A stretch of DNA of 64,000 nucleotides from an uncultured Muribaculaceae bacterium (GCA_910589055.1 CAJURN010000002.1:186909-250908); one strand, 5' to 3'. Shown: positions 50,564 through 60,797, counted from the first letter of the stretch. Notes: generated by a model not told the origin, from the sequence alone. Numbers and translations are program-made.

Positions 50564-51196
50564 TCAAACTTGTTGTTGGCGTGTCAAAGGTTCGAGCCAG
50601 TAGTTTGCCTGGGTCCAGCCGGAATCCAACGCCATCTGATACTGGAAGTGGATGGGGAAGTCTTCGGATATGATTATGTCTTTAAGGTATTGGTGGACAG
50701 GGGCAGGCTCCCGCACACACCACATTGCCTGGGTGATGCCCCCACCGGTCACTCGACCGACAAACAAGGCGTTGGGAGCGTCGCCGTGGAATTTTATAGC
50801 ATCGTCGATTCTCTCGACAAAGTCCTGCATAATCGGCACAGGGTCGGCCGGAAGCGGAGTGTCGGTAGGAACGTCGTATTCAATTATCAAGGACAGAAAC
50901 CAAGGGAACGCGGCCTTGGGTTCGTATCCCACCATGCCCTGATTGAGCATGGCAACGTGTGTCTCGCCGTCAATCAGAGCGTGGGCGAGCACGTATTTTT
51001 CAGTCGGCAGAGTCACTTCATACCACGTGCCGCCAGCCGAAACCTTATCTTTCGCAGGGCCGTTGCGTTGAGCCTTACCTGCATAAAGATTCTTTTTCCA
51101 CTTGTTGAATTTGTGGTCGGATACTATGGTTCCCACAATGAGAAACAGCACTACCAATCCGAAGAGGTAGTAATTCCCGTATTCTAAAAAGTGCAT
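50564..51196 (-). CDS. DUF695-like membrane-anchored protein
   Basis: A 210-residue protein with an N-terminal membrane helix (YLFGLVVLFLIVGTIVSDHK) and basic linker, then the same DUF695-like core as its neighbour: LPADPVPIMQDFVERIDDAI, LFVGRVTGGGITQAMWCVRE and PIHFQYQMALDSGWTQANYW. The two genes are tandem duplicates that have diverged in their targeting sequence. It starts 12 nt before the stop of the upstream barrel gene, so the three genes are one transcription unit. Confidence 0.7.
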   Translation of the reverse strand: MHFLEYGNYYLFGLVVLFLIVGTIVSDHKFNKWKKNLYAGKAQRNGPAKDKVSAGGTWYEVTLPTEKYVLAHALIDGETHVAMLNQGMVGYEPKAAFPWFLSLIIEYDVPTDTPLPADPVPIMQDFVERIDDAIKFHGDAPNALFVGRVTGGGITQAMWCVREPAPVHQYLKDIIISEDFPIHFQYQMALDSGWTQANYWLEPLTRQQQV

Positions 51197-51208
51197 GCAG
51201 TAGGATTG

Positions 51209-51901
51209 TCAGAAGTTATAACCGAGGGTGAATTGGAAGAGGTTCTCACGCATCGAAACACCGTTGTAGCCACGTAGGATGTTGCACATGCCGAGGTTGC
51301 CGCTCAGACCGATGTAGTATTGGTTGATGCTGACTCCGGCACCGATTTTCCAAGCCACGTCAAGGCGCTTGAATCCTCCTTCGACATAGTAATTGGAGCC
51401 TTCAGAATAGCTCTCGCCGTTGTATTTGGCCGAGGTGTGGCTGCGGCCGATTATTCCCGCTTCCACCACGGGGCCGGTGAAGGCGTAAAGGCTGCATGTC
51501 GCAAGGTCGAAACGGTAGCCTGCAAGTAAAGGAATACGCAGGCCGAAACGACGTACTGATGCGTTGATGTCCGTTATATTTGGAGTGCCGTCGGGATCGC
51601 CTGAGGTTTCGATGTCCACGCCCATTGCGTTATAGTACAGCTCGATTCCCGGCTCGAAATAGAGGTTTTTCCACAGTGGAATATTGTAGACCACGCCGGC
51701 ATCGAAGCCGGAGCCGTTTTTGTACATGTCCACTTTTTCGCCTCCCAAATTCCACTTTCCGGGGATGGGCGATTCGTAGGAGATTCGCAGACCAAGGTAG
51801 GGGCGGTTGTATTCTCCGGCGTCGAGTACGTCTTGTGCATTGGATTCAACGGATGCCATGGCTCCGAGGGCTGCGATGGCGAGGATGAGAAATTTACGCA
51901 T
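51209..51901 (-). CDS. Outer-membrane beta-barrel protein (paralogue of the 36.5 kb gene)
   Basis: A 230-residue barrel protein with signal peptide (RKFLILAIAALGAMASVESN). It shares blocks VYNIPLWKNLYFEPG, GYRFDLATCSLYAFTG and GLSGNLGM and the terminal LGYNF with the gene at 36513. It starts 45 nt after the sprA stop and continues into the DUF695-like pair. Function unknown; proximity to sprA may be chance. Confidence 0.8.
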   Translation of the reverse strand: MRKFLILAIAALGAMASVESNAQDVLDAGEYNRPYLGLRISYESPIPGKWNLGGEKVDMYKNGSGFDAGVVYNIPLWKNLYFEPGIELYYNAMGVDIETSGDPDGTPNITDINASVRRFGLRIPLLAGYRFDLATCSLYAFTGPVVEAGIIGRSHTSAKYNGESYSEGSNYYVEGGFKRLDVAWKIGAGVSINQYYIGLSGNLGMCNILRGYNGVSMRENLFQFTLGYNF

Positions 51902-51945
51902 GATAGATTGATTTTAGAGGTTGTTTTCTCTTGGATTGTATCTTT

Positions 51946-54900
51946 TTAGCGGGCCAGCGACAGGTTGAGCTGGATGCCGTAGGAAGAGTTGGTGGTGGGA
52001 TATGAGCTGGTGGTGACGATGGGCGAGTTGACCTGATGGTCGAAGTAGGCCTTCAGTGTGATTCGCTTGCTCAGGGTATAGCCCGCGGTGAAGTTGATGT
52101 TGAGTGTGTTGGTTCCACTCGTAGGCTGGGTGTAGTTGCCCTCGATACGTCGTATCAGCGCCTGATTGTTCTGGAAAGAGAAGTCGGCGTTGAGCGTCAG
52201 GTCGTTGCTCACACCCTGGCCGGAGCCTTTCATCTTGAGCACGGTGTTAAAGTTTACAATCTTGTAGCCCACACCTACGGTAATGCCTTTGGAAGTGGCT
52301 TCCACCACCTGACCTGCCGAAGAGTTGAGCGTGAGGGTGCGTTGGTCGCGGTATTCGGCGTTGAACTGAAGTTCGTTTTTAAGCGTGAACTTGGCTCCGA
52401 TAAGAGGTGCGAAACGTTCGGTGATGGCAACGGAGGAAATGTTGAAGGGCGACGACGGGATAGGCTGGCCGCTTATTTCGTCGAGTGTGAAGCCGAGAGT
52501 CTGACCTCCGGCGCTCACCCAGTTGAGGTACGACGAGTAGGAGCCTACGGAGTAGGTACACTGGTAGGCGTGGGTGAGGGTGAAGGATTTGAAAATGTTG
52601 CGCATGTTGCCCATGTTGATGAGGCCGTCGTAGGTTATGCGCCAGTTGGGGAGCACTGAAGAGAAGTCGGGGAAGGGATTGAGATTGACCTTCTCGGGAC
52701 TTATACCGGTGTATGCGGCGACAAAGGCCGGAATGAGCACGTCGGACGAGGTCTCGCTCACTGTACCAACCTCGGGATTGAACACTTGCCCTGCGTTGAT
52801 TGTGCCGGAGATGAATCCTGCATCGGGGTATTTTATTCCGGCATACTGAGCCTCGACGCGACCGCGGACGGCATGGATGTCGCTCAGGAATTGGTCGAAG
52901 GCCGGTGAGTAATAGCCGTTGTTGGCGCTTGACGAGCGCAGGGCCGTGAGCAAAGCGCAGTGGGTCTTGGTGTAGGAGCCGGAAAGCGATGTCGGCATGC
53001 CTGCGTACATGAACTGCACCTGCGATGTGCGGTTGTCGGTGCGGTTGAATGTAAGCTGAATCTTGAAGCCCTTGAACAGTTCGAGGTTGGCCTCGATGTT
53101 GAGTTCGTTGGTGCGCGACCATATAGCAGGCGAGGTCTGGCCGTCGTCGGTTATGAGCCATCCACGGTCGAGAGCTTTGTCGATGTAGCTTTCATCGGTG
53201 AAACCGAAGGCGAAGTCAAGACCCGGCGACATCGGGCCGTAGGAGTTGGTCTGTCCGAATATGTTGCCGATATTAGGCTCGAACAGCGGCAGGGACATCG
53301 TGCGCGTGTTGCGGTAACGAACCGAAACATTGCGCGGCGAGATTATAAGGCGCACGGCATATTCGGCCATGTCGCGGGCAAGGGATTTCTCGTCCTTGAG
53401 CAACTCGAGCACGGTGAATTTCAGGTTCTGGTCGCCGCGGTTGAGAATCTCCACCGTGTTGACATCCACAACCTTGGTCTTGACCGGGAATGGCGTGTCG
53501 CCGTCGGCGGTCACAGCCGTAACCTTAATTTTGCGTGTGCGCAGGTTGTGCTTGATGGTGAGCGTTGTATCGGCTTTGAGCCGGAAAGTGCGCTCAAATT
53601 TCTTGGGCTTGCGTGCGGTGGCACGTTTGCGGGTGTTTGCAAAGCGGTTGTTCACCTCCTTCAGGAAGGGAATCTTGTTGTAGAAGCTCTCGAAATTGAC
53701 GCGTCCGTCGGCTGTCCATGCAGCTTGGTTTGCGATGGAGTTGCCGAGCTTCTCGCCGTCGATGGTGGCGCCGCGGTCCCACTTGTAGGTGGCGTTGTAG
53801 CTTACCGAACCGGTGATGAAATCAATTACGGGAATCTTTGAGAAAGGAGCCTTGTACTGGCCTGTGAATGTCTGGTTGTAGGACCATGGAGTACCCATGG
53901 AAAGGATGCTCTGCCAAACGGTGTCCTTCCACTGCTCGTAGCGGTCGGGGAAGAGCTTGCGGTTGACCGCGCCTACCGTTTCCTCGATGCGTGCGGAGGT
54001 GTTGGAGTTGAATGTGAAAGACAGTGATTTGGTTACGTTCCATGTGAGTGCGAGCTGTCGATCCCAGAGGAAGTTTTTGCTCACAGATACCGGAAGCTGG
54101 AACATTACATCTGTTTCCGAACGTGTCTGCTGTTCGTAGTAGTAACGCGACATGTTGGTCTGGAACGAGATATTGTTCGGCAGCCACTGGATGTCCCATT
54201 CGCGGATGAATTTGAGGTTCTTGTTTTTCGACTTGATCCATCCGAAGGGCTTCAAGTTCTTGATATACGGCGTGTAGGAGTAGAGGAACGACCCGCGGTA
54301 GTCGTTGGTGTTCTCATACTCGGTGGTGGGGTCCATCTTGGCCTGTTTCGAGAAGGAGAAATTGAGAGTGAAATTGGCCGGGTCCCATGGCATGGGATTC
54401 TTGCTCTTGACGTCGAAATTGAGTCCCGACAACGAGAAGTTCTGAATGGTCGTGCGCTCTATGGCGTAGTTGCTTATGGAGTCGCGCTCCTGCTTTGTGG
54501 TGCACTCGTCGAGGGCGTCTTTCAGCAGCACATCCTGGTCGAGGGGATTGTACTTGGGCGATGTTTTCTCCTTTGTCATCGAATAGTAGACGGGGGCGCG
54601 GAGTTTGGCTTTCTCGGGGAGGAAGCGACCCATGTCGGCCTGCACGGCCACGTTGTACTGTTCGTAGTCGTCGAGACGGCGTTCGTTGAGCGACTGATCC
54701 ACGCTGCCGAATCCGGCTGTCTCCACATGAGCGCCGAGATTGACCGTTGCGATGTCCGACATCGACAGGGTGGCGTTGGCTTTGGCAGCCCAGCCGCCAT
54801 CTTCATTGAAATCGGTCACTTTCAGCTCGTTGACCCACACAATGCCGTCCTTGGTGGTGGCGGAGTTGTTGCGGATACCGATGAGCATCACGCGCACATC

Positions 54901-57900
54901 GCTTAGCGAGGGATTACCCATCACGGCCATGCGGTTGCGGCTGTTGTCGGGGTCGCGTCCTGTGAAGAGTGTTCCGTAACCCACTCCGGCCTCCTCAGCA
55001 CGTTTGGCAGCATTACGCTCTTTCTTCAGATCCACGAGGTTCTGTAGGTTGAAGTCGAGGTAGTTGTTTGCGGGCCACACGATTTCGCGGTCGCGCTCGC
55101 TGTCGTTGCTGTATCGGGCATGGGGGGTGAGTTCGAGAGGTACCTCGTATTCGTAGAAGTTGCTCTTGACGTCGGAGCCGAGACGGATAAATACCGACAG
55201 GTCGCCGGAGTGGAGACTCGTCAGGTCGTCGATGAGCGATTCGGCGTGTACCCACATCTGCATGCGCTTGTAGTTGCGCAGGTCGAGCTGAGTGTTGCGG
55301 TATACGCCGCGTGCGTCACCGGCCTGGAGCCCGAGTACTTTCATCGACATTGATTGTTCGTTGAGCTGCACAATCTGGCTCTGTCCGGGGTCGCTGATTC
55401 GGGTCACGCCGGGAGGAAGAACGTAGTTGACCGGCTCGCGTCCGGCATTTTCCTCGATGTTGACAACGGAGATATCGAGCTGTCCCTGTGCGGGAGCCTC
55501 GCCTCGGCTGTTGAGGTTGAAGTCGTAGCCGCGCCACTCGCCGCGCACAAGCTCGAAGGTGGCGAAACGCAGGTGGGTTGTTGCCTTGAAGTTGGTGAGG
55601 AACATACGGGCGAAGCGCACGGTGGAGAAGTCGTTGATCGAGCCGACGACCTTCTCATAGTCCTTCAAAGGTATCTTGAACTGATACCATTCCACGGTGG
55701 GGTATTCGCCGTCGCGTGTTGGCACGATGGACACCTGTTTGTCGGTGATGTAGTTCTTGCCCACAACGAGGTCTTCGGGACGGATGGAAATCTTGTACTG
55801 GAAGTAGCGTTCGTATTCGTTGAGGGTGTTGTCCTGGTTGATGTCCTCGACGTCGGGCACGCTGCGTGACGACTGGTAGAGGGGATCTGCTGCGTCCTCG
55901 GGTGAGAGGGAGTTGCCTTCGACGCCGTTGTAACGCTTGTAGCGGTCGATAATGCCGAGGCGCTGTTCGTCGTAGTCATAGCCGCGGTAGAAGTGATAGT
56001 TGTCGCCCGCGGGGTCATTGAAGGGCGAGAACGGGTCGTCCTGCATCTTTGCGATGGTTGCAGGCGACAGGCGGCGGCTCAGGCGTTCGATGTAGTCCTG
56101 ATATGATGGGAATGTGAACTCGTCGGAGTTGGGAAGTCCGTCAAGACCGACGTCCTGGGCCACACGCGCTCCGGTGGCGTTGTCGAAGGAGTAGGTTAGG
56201 GAGTTCTGCGTCGACACGCGTCCCCATGCGGTTTCAGTGAGGTACTGGTTGTTGCCGTCGTAGGGAATACCGTTCTCGTAGCTTTTGAGTCCGTCCTTGA
56301 GAATGTCTTCCGACAGTTCGCCGAGGTTGATGTACAGGTCGCCACCCTCGAGATTAGGGTTCTCGGGGTCGAGGAAGGGGCTCATGAGCCAGAACTGGAT
56401 GTATTCGATGTTGCTCTGCTCGAAGTTGGTGTTGTCGATTTTGCGCATGATACCGCCCCAGCGTTTTTCAGGATTCTGGAGGTAGCCGTCTTCGTCCACA
56501 TTTTCGGCATCAAGGTTGTAGGGGCCGCGTTCGTTGGGGTAGTAGGAGAGGTTGAGCGTCTGTATTGTGCTTGATTCGCCGTAGCTGAGTTCGCGTCCGG
56601 GGAAGATTTCCTTGGATGTGACTTCGCGCACATAGGGATTCGACAGCTGCACGAGGTCGCTCTTGATGTAGCCCGGGGCGAGCGATGAATTGCGCTGGGT
56701 AAACATGCGGTCGATGTAGTACCAGTTGAGCAGCGCGCGGTTTTTGCCGTAGTCAACGTTGTTGCTCAGCGCCGCCTCGGGGAAAAGGGCGTCGCGGCTG
56801 TTGTCGTAAGGAGTCGATGCCAGGAACCATGAGTAGGGCGAACGGAGGTCGATGCCGGTCTGTGTGGCCTCGAAGTCGTCGACGTAGGACGAGCCTTTCG
56901 ACGAGCCTGATTTCTGCGAATGTGGCAGCAGACGGGCGTATTCGGCGGTGAGGTTCAGGCGCGAGGGCGTGGTGGCGTTGACGGTCGGAATCTTGTTAAG
57001 GAGGTTGGTGAGCCACATGAATTCACCATTGTAGGTGAGGTTGAGGCCCAGCATTGTGTTGTTGACAACTTCGTCGCCGATGTTCACCTTCTCGATGAGC
57101 GCCTTCTCAGAGAAGTGGAGCAGCGTACCGCCGATATTGAGGTTTTTGTTGAGTTGATACTGGAGGTCGAGTCCGAGCAATGTCTTTCGTTGTGTCGAAT
57201 ACATCGACTGGTTCTCGAGCGTTACGCTGATGTTCTGTCCGGAGTCGATGATCGACTGGTTGGTGATGGTTACGATACCCATGGCATAGTCCACGGTATA
57301 GTCGGAGTTTTCGGTGAGCTGCACACCTCCGGCCATCACGATAACCGAGCCTCGCGGCACGTTCATGGCATTGAGACGTATCTGCGAGCCTGACGAGGCC
57401 TGATATTCACCCGAGAGGATGAATTTGTTTTTGTTGGCGTACTGGCGTGCCACGACAAGGGTCGAGTCGTAAAGCTCCTGATAGATATATTGCTGCGCGA
57501 GCGCCGGATCGTTTATTTTCTTGGCAAGGTGCGAGCCGAAAGGTTCAACAACGGGGAAGATAATCTTGCCCGTGGACGACTGTATGGTGTAGCCCTCGAT
57601 GTAGTCGAAAAATCCGTCGGGATTACTTTCTTCATTGGAGTCGATGCGGTCGAGGTTCATCACCTGGAGCAGCGACTGGTTATTGAGCCCCGGCACTGGC
57701 AGATAGTTGATTTGCGTGCCTGTGGTGTCGGAGAGGTATTTGATGTTGAGTTTGAAATTGCTCTTCTGAATCTGGTAGCCGCCGAGTGAATACACGTTTT
57801 TCATCATGAGCTTCCACATTGGCAGATAGGGCGATGAGGTGGTGCTCTTGAGCATCTTCACATACAGCGATTGGTCGGTGGTGGTGATGTCGCCGGAAAA

Positions 57901-59382
57901 TTCGCCCACTTGATAGACCTGGCCGCCGTAGGTGTACTCAAATGCCACGGCCAGTACCTCGTCGGCATTAAGGGCGCTCTTTACAGAGATATAACCGAGG
58001 GTGGAGTTGAGGGTGTATTCGCTTGATGACAGCAGGCGTGCGCTCTCCACTTTTTCATAGTCGCGTCCACCTTCGATTCCGTAGGCGGCAAGAGGTTCGA
58101 GAGCCTGGGTCACGGTGTTGATGTTTCGCGCTCCGGGGTAGTCCGACTTGATTACGGACAAAAGATTGTTGGATGCGTTGGCCGGATTGGGCAGTGCGGG
58201 ATTCACGGCCCAGTAATTGTTGGCGAGCACGGAGTTTTCGCCAAGGTCCTGGAAGGCAACAAGGTTGCGCGACTGCTCGTACTTGCCGCTTTTGTTGGTA
58301 ATCCATACCTCGATGCGCGTAATCTGCACGCCCGACGAGACGTATGGCAGGCGCGATGCGAAAGTGTCGTAGTTGTCGCGGAAGAAGTGGCTCAGGAAGT
58401 AGTGACGGTTTTGGTCGTACTCGTCGGCGTTGACTGTGAACTGTGTTGTCTGCGCGCCGCCTTTGGTGTTGATTGACTTTGATTCGGAGTTCTGCTGCGA
58501 CACGAGTGCGGTTGCGGTGAGTTTGCCGAACTGCAGTTTGCTCTTGAAACCGAACAAAGCCGTGCTTCCGCGAATCAGCGACGACCCGGTTGTCATTGAT
58601 ACGTTACCGGCCTCGATGCTTTTCACAATGTCGTCTTCCTTGCCTTCGTAGGCGAGTTTGAGGTTCTTGGAGTCGAAATCGAATGTCGCGTCGGTGTTGT
58701 AGGTCATATTGAACTTCATGCGGTCGCCCACACCTGCGGCAATCGTGGCCTGGATTTTCTGGTCGAAGTCAAAGTAGGTCTTGCGTCGTGCCGACAGGGA
58801 AAGAGAGGGGTTGTCGGTCTTGTTGCTCTTGATACCCATCGACACCTGCACGGAGCCTTGGGTCTTGAGCGATACGCCGCCGGGGCCGAAAATCTTTTCG
58901 AGCGGTCCGAGGGCGAAGTTCATATCGAAGATGTTGAACGGCTGCTTCTCCTTGTCGGTGATGAGTGAGCGGTTGCGCTCGTTGTAGTACTGCTGCATAG
59001 AGCGACGCAGTTGCCAGTTCTCGTACTGCTGAGGGGAGAGCATGAAGGGTGTGGCGATGTCGTAGTCGCCCACGCGCGTACGCACGACATAGCATTTTGA
59101 CACCGGGTCGTATTCGGCTGTGGTGGTGATGTTTGACGGAGTGGAAAGGTCGTAGGCGAGTTCCTCCTCCATCAGGTCCTCGTAGCTCTGCGGCACTGTG
59201 GGCGGCACGGGCAGCGGCATGGCTACGGAATCGCCGGGAGGGGGTGGGGGATATGCCGCGGGAGCGGGTGGATTGATTTCCGGACGATACAACTGCCCCT
59301 GTACGGACACGGCAAGAACGCCCCCCGCAAGAAGGAGCGCTACAAGTGCGGCAAGTATATATCGTGTCGTTACTTTTTCCAT
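51946..59382 (-). CDS. sprA: T9SS translocon SprA (Sov)
   Basis: A 2478-residue outer-membrane protein from ATG 59382 (a TTG two codons earlier is less likely). The N terminus is a signal anchor (YILAALVALLLAGGVLAVSV) followed by a proline-rich segment. SprA/Sov is the giant 36-strand barrel through which type IX cargo leaves the cell. Typical parts are FNIFDMNFALGPLEKIFGPG, SLKTQGSVQVSMGIKSNKTD, KSGSSKGSSYVDDFEATQTG and WRITYDGLINMGNMRNIFKS, all SprA landmarks. Length matches the family. ruvA lies just upstream, a usual neighbour in Bacteroidetes. Confidence 0.97.
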   Translation of the reverse strand: MEKVTTRYILAALVALLLAGGVLAVSVQGQLYRPEINPPAPAAYPPPPPGDSVAMPLPVPPTVPQSYEDLMEEELAYDLSTPSNITTTAEYDPVSKCYVVRTRVGDYDIATPFMLSPQQYENWQLRRSMQQYYNERNRSLITDKEKQPFNIFDMNFALGPLEKIFGPGGVSLKTQGSVQVSMGIKSNKTDNPSLSLSARRKTYFDFDQKIQATIAAGVGDRMKFNMTYNTDATFDFDSKNLKLAYEGKEDDIVKSIEAGNVSMTTGSSLIRGSTALFGFKSKLQFGKLTATALVSQQNSESKSINTKGGAQTTQFTVNADEYDQNRHYFLSHFFRDNYDTFASRLPYVSSGVQITRIEVWITNKSGKYEQSRNLVAFQDLGENSVLANNYWAVNPALPNPANASNNLLSVIKSDYPGARNINTVTQALEPLAAYGIEGGRDYEKVESARLLSSSEYTLNSTLGYISVKSALNADEVLAVAFEYTYGGQVYQVGEFSGDITTTDQSLYVKMLKSTTSSPYLPMWKLMMKNVYSLGGYQIQKSNFKLNIKYLSDTTGTQINYLPVPGLNNQSLLQVMNLDRIDSNEESNPDGFFDYIEGYTIQSSTGKIIFPVVEPFGSHLAKKINDPALAQQYIYQELYDSTLVVARQYANKNKFILSGEYQASSGSQIRLNAMNVPRGSVIVMAGGVQLTENSDYTVDYAMGIVTITNQSIIDSGQNISVTLENQSMYSTQRKTLLGLDLQYQLNKNLNIGGTLLHFSEKALIEKVNIGDEVVNNTMLGLNLTYNGEFMWLTNLLNKIPTVNATTPSRLNLTAEYARLLPHSQKSGSSKGSSYVDDFEATQTGIDLRSPYSWFLASTPYDNSRDALFPEAALSNNVDYGKNRALLNWYYIDRMFTQRNSSLAPGYIKSDLVQLSNPYVREVTSKEIFPGRELSYGESSTIQTLNLSYYPNERGPYNLDAENVDEDGYLQNPEKRWGGIMRKIDNTNFEQSNIEYIQFWLMSPFLDPENPNLEGGDLYINLGELSEDILKDGLKSYENGIPYDGNNQYLTETAWGRVSTQNSLTYSFDNATGARVAQDVGLDGLPNSDEFTFPSYQDYIERLSRRLSPATIAKMQDDPFSPFNDPAGDNYHFYRGYDYDEQRLGIIDRYKRYNGVEGNSLSPEDAADPLYQSSRSVPDVEDINQDNTLNEYERYFQYKISIRPEDLVVGKNYITDKQVSIVPTRDGEYPTVEWYQFKIPLKDYEKVVGSINDFSTVRFARMFLTNFKATTHLRFATFELVRGEWRGYDFNLNSRGEAPAQGQLDISVVNIEENAGREPVNYVLPPGVTRISDPGQSQIVQLNEQSMSMKVLGLQAGDARGVYRNTQLDLRNYKRMQMWVHAESLIDDLTSLHSGDLSVFIRLGSDVKSNFYEYEVPLELTPHARYSNDSERDREIVWPANNYLDFNLQNLVDLKKERNAAKRAEEAGVGYGTLFTGRDPDNSRNRMAVMGNPSLSDVRVMLIGIRNNSATTKDGIVWVNELKVTDFNEDGGWAAKANATLSMSDIATVNLGAHVETAGFGSVDQSLNERRLDDYEQYNVAVQADMGRFLPEKAKLRAPVYYSMTKEKTSPKYNPLDQDVLLKDALDECTTKQERDSISNYAIERTTIQNFSLSGLNFDVKSKNPMPWDPANFTLNFSFSKQAKMDPTTEYENTNDYRGSFLYSYTPYIKNLKPFGWIKSKNKNLKFIREWDIQWLPNNISFQTNMSRYYYEQQTRSETDVMFQLPVSVSKNFLWDRQLALTWNVTKSLSFTFNSNTSARIEETVGAVNRKLFPDRYEQWKDTVWQSILSMGTPWSYNQTFTGQYKAPFSKIPVIDFITGSVSYNATYKWDRGATIDGEKLGNSIANQAAWTADGRVNFESFYNKIPFLKEVNNRFANTRKRATARKPKKFERTFRLKADTTLTIKHNLRTRKIKVTAVTADGDTPFPVKTKVVDVNTVEILNRGDQNLKFTVLELLKDEKSLARDMAEYAVRLIISPRNVSVRYRNTRTMSLPLFEPNIGNIFGQTNSYGPMSPGLDFAFGFTDESYIDKALDRGWLITDDGQTSPAIWSRTNELNIEANLELFKGFKIQLTFNRTDNRTSQVQFMYAGMPTSLSGSYTKTHCALLTALRSSSANNGYYSPAFDQFLSDIHAVRGRVEAQYAGIKYPDAGFISGTINAGQVFNPEVGTVSETSSDVLIPAFVAAYTGISPEKVNLNPFPDFSSVLPNWRITYDGLINMGNMRNIFKSFTLTHAYQCTYSVGSYSSYLNWVSAGGQTLGFTLDEISGQPIPSSPFNISSVAITERFAPLIGAKFTLKNELQFNAEYRDQRTLTLNSSAGQVVEATSKGITVGVGYKIVNFNTVLKMKGSGQGVSNDLTLNADFSFQNNQALIRRIEGNYTQPTSGTNTLNINFTAGYTLSKRITLKAYFDHQVNSPIVTTSSYPTTNSSYGIQLNLSLAR

Positions 59383-59430
59383 TCGCAACAGCCACGGTGT
59401 CCGGAGAATTTCCGACTTGTGATGAGGAGC

Positions 59431-60015
59431 TTACATCATGGAGAGCGCTTTCTTGATAGCTGCCTCGACCTTGAGAGTCGGGTCGGCGTCGAAAAGCGAT
59501 TTGAGCGACTTCTGGGCGAGCTTGCGGTCGAAACCGAGCATCACGAGTGCGGCAAGAGCTTCCTCAAAGGCGTCGGAGCCGGATTGGGGCTGGAGTATTA
59601 ACGTATCGGAAGAGGGTTTTATTTTATCTTTGAGGTCAACAATTATTCTTTCTGCGGTTTTGGCGCCTATTCCCTTGATACTTTTGAGACGACGCACGTC
59701 GGCCGAGGATATTACGGTGGCGAGTTCGTCGGGAGCGAGAGCCGAGAGAATGAGTATTGCTGTTGAAGCACCCACGCCCGAAACGCCTATGAGCTGGCGG
59801 AACAACTCGCGCTGGCGCTCCTCATGGAATCCGTATAGCACCCAGGCATCCTCACGTATGGATTCGTGTACCCAAAGGCGGGCTTCCTTCGCTCCGTCAA
59901 GACTTGAAAATGTCGGCAGGGATATGTTCAGGAGGTATGCCACTCCGTCGCGGGTCTCGAGCACAACGGCAGCCGGATTCAGGCTTGCGACAGTGCCGCG
60001 GATGTATTCTATCAT
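59431..60015 (-). CDS. ruvA: Holliday junction helicase subunit RuvA
   Basis: A 194-residue protein that binds Holliday junctions and loads the RuvB motor. It has the N-terminal OB fold (MIEYIRGTVASLNPAAVVLE), two helix-hairpin-helix motifs (LIGVSGVGASTAILIL and IKGIGAKTAERIIVDL) and the C-terminal RuvB-contact domain (EEALAALVMLGFDRKLAQKS). The start overlaps the end of the upstream phosphatase gene by 4 bp. Confidence 0.97.
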   Translation of the reverse strand: MIEYIRGTVASLNPAAVVLETRDGVAYLLNISLPTFSSLDGAKEARLWVHESIREDAWVLYGFHEERQRELFRQLIGVSGVGASTAILILSALAPDELATVISSADVRRLKSIKGIGAKTAERIIVDLKDKIKPSSDTLILQPQSGSDAFEEALAALVMLGFDRKLAQKSLKSLFDADPTLKVEAAIKKALSMM

Positions 60016-60770
60016 TTTATGAGTTTTTTTAGCTGGTTATATATTTCCGGAGCACCGCACACGATGCACACTCCGCGGTCGGAGCGGAAGCGGCTTATGG
60101 AACCTCCGGCTTCCTTGACTATGAGCGCTCCGGCGCATACGTCCCATTCGTGCAGACCGAGTTCCCAGAATCCTCCGAGAATACCTGCGGCGGTGTAGCA
60201 CAGGTCGGCAGCGGCCGAGCCGAGCCGGCGCATGTCGCGGACGTGGGGCAATACGGCGGCGAAATTGTCAAGGTTGTTGTCGGGATTGGTGTCCTTGTCA
60301 ACAGGGAATCCAGTTGAAATCACGCTTCTGGAAAGACGCGTTTCCGCCGAGACATGGATAGGCTGTCCGTTGAGAAACGCTCCGCAACCGCGCCGGGCAT
60401 GGAACAATTCGCCTGTGGCCGGAAGATATACGACTCCGTACTCCGTCACGCCGCCGATTTCCACGCCGATGCTTATGGCCCACAATGGGATTCCGGCAAA
60501 AAAATTGGTAGTGCCGTCGATCGGGTCAACAACCCAGCGGACCTCATTGTCGGAGCCTGCCGTGGTGCCGGTTTCTTCCGACAGTATGCTGTGGGAGGGG
60601 AAATTCTTTCTGATGAAATCCTTGATATATTCCTCACTCTCGCGGTCGGCGGTAGTGACAATGTCGCTGTCATTGAGCTTGTTTTCCATCCTCAGGCGGT
60701 CGCCTGAGCGGAAATAACCGAGAGCGATTTCACCTGCTCCACGTGCACATTCAATAATCTTGTCTATCAT
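60012..60770 (-). CDS. Inositol monophosphatase family protein
   Basis: A 252-residue Mg-dependent phosphatase of the SuhB/IMPase family. Metal-site motifs are ILSEETG (Glu in the 60s), WVVDPIDGTTNFFAGIPLWA and WDVCAGALIVKEAGG. Substrates may be inositol phosphate, fructose-1,6-bisphosphate or 3'-phosphoadenosine phosphate; sequence alone does not decide. A -7 box TACCTTTG lies at 60790-60797, and the gene heads the unit that continues into ruvA and probably sprA. Confidence 0.9.
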   Translation of the reverse strand: MIDKIIECARGAGEIALGYFRSGDRLRMENKLNDSDIVTTADRESEEYIKDFIRKNFPSHSILSEETGTTAGSDNEVRWVVDPIDGTTNFFAGIPLWAISIGVEIGGVTEYGVVYLPATGELFHARRGCGAFLNGQPIHVSAETRLSRSVISTGFPVDKDTNPDNNLDNFAAVLPHVRDMRRLGSAAADLCYTAAGILGGFWELGLHEWDVCAGALIVKEAGGSISRFRSDRGVCIVCGAPEIYNQLKKLIK

Positions 60771-60797
60771 AAGTCATGGTTTATATCTGCAAAGGTA

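Noticed and set aside
52960..53841. 293-codon plus-strand frame inside sprA
   Set aside because: Antisense shadow of sprA, which is conserved over this whole stretch.
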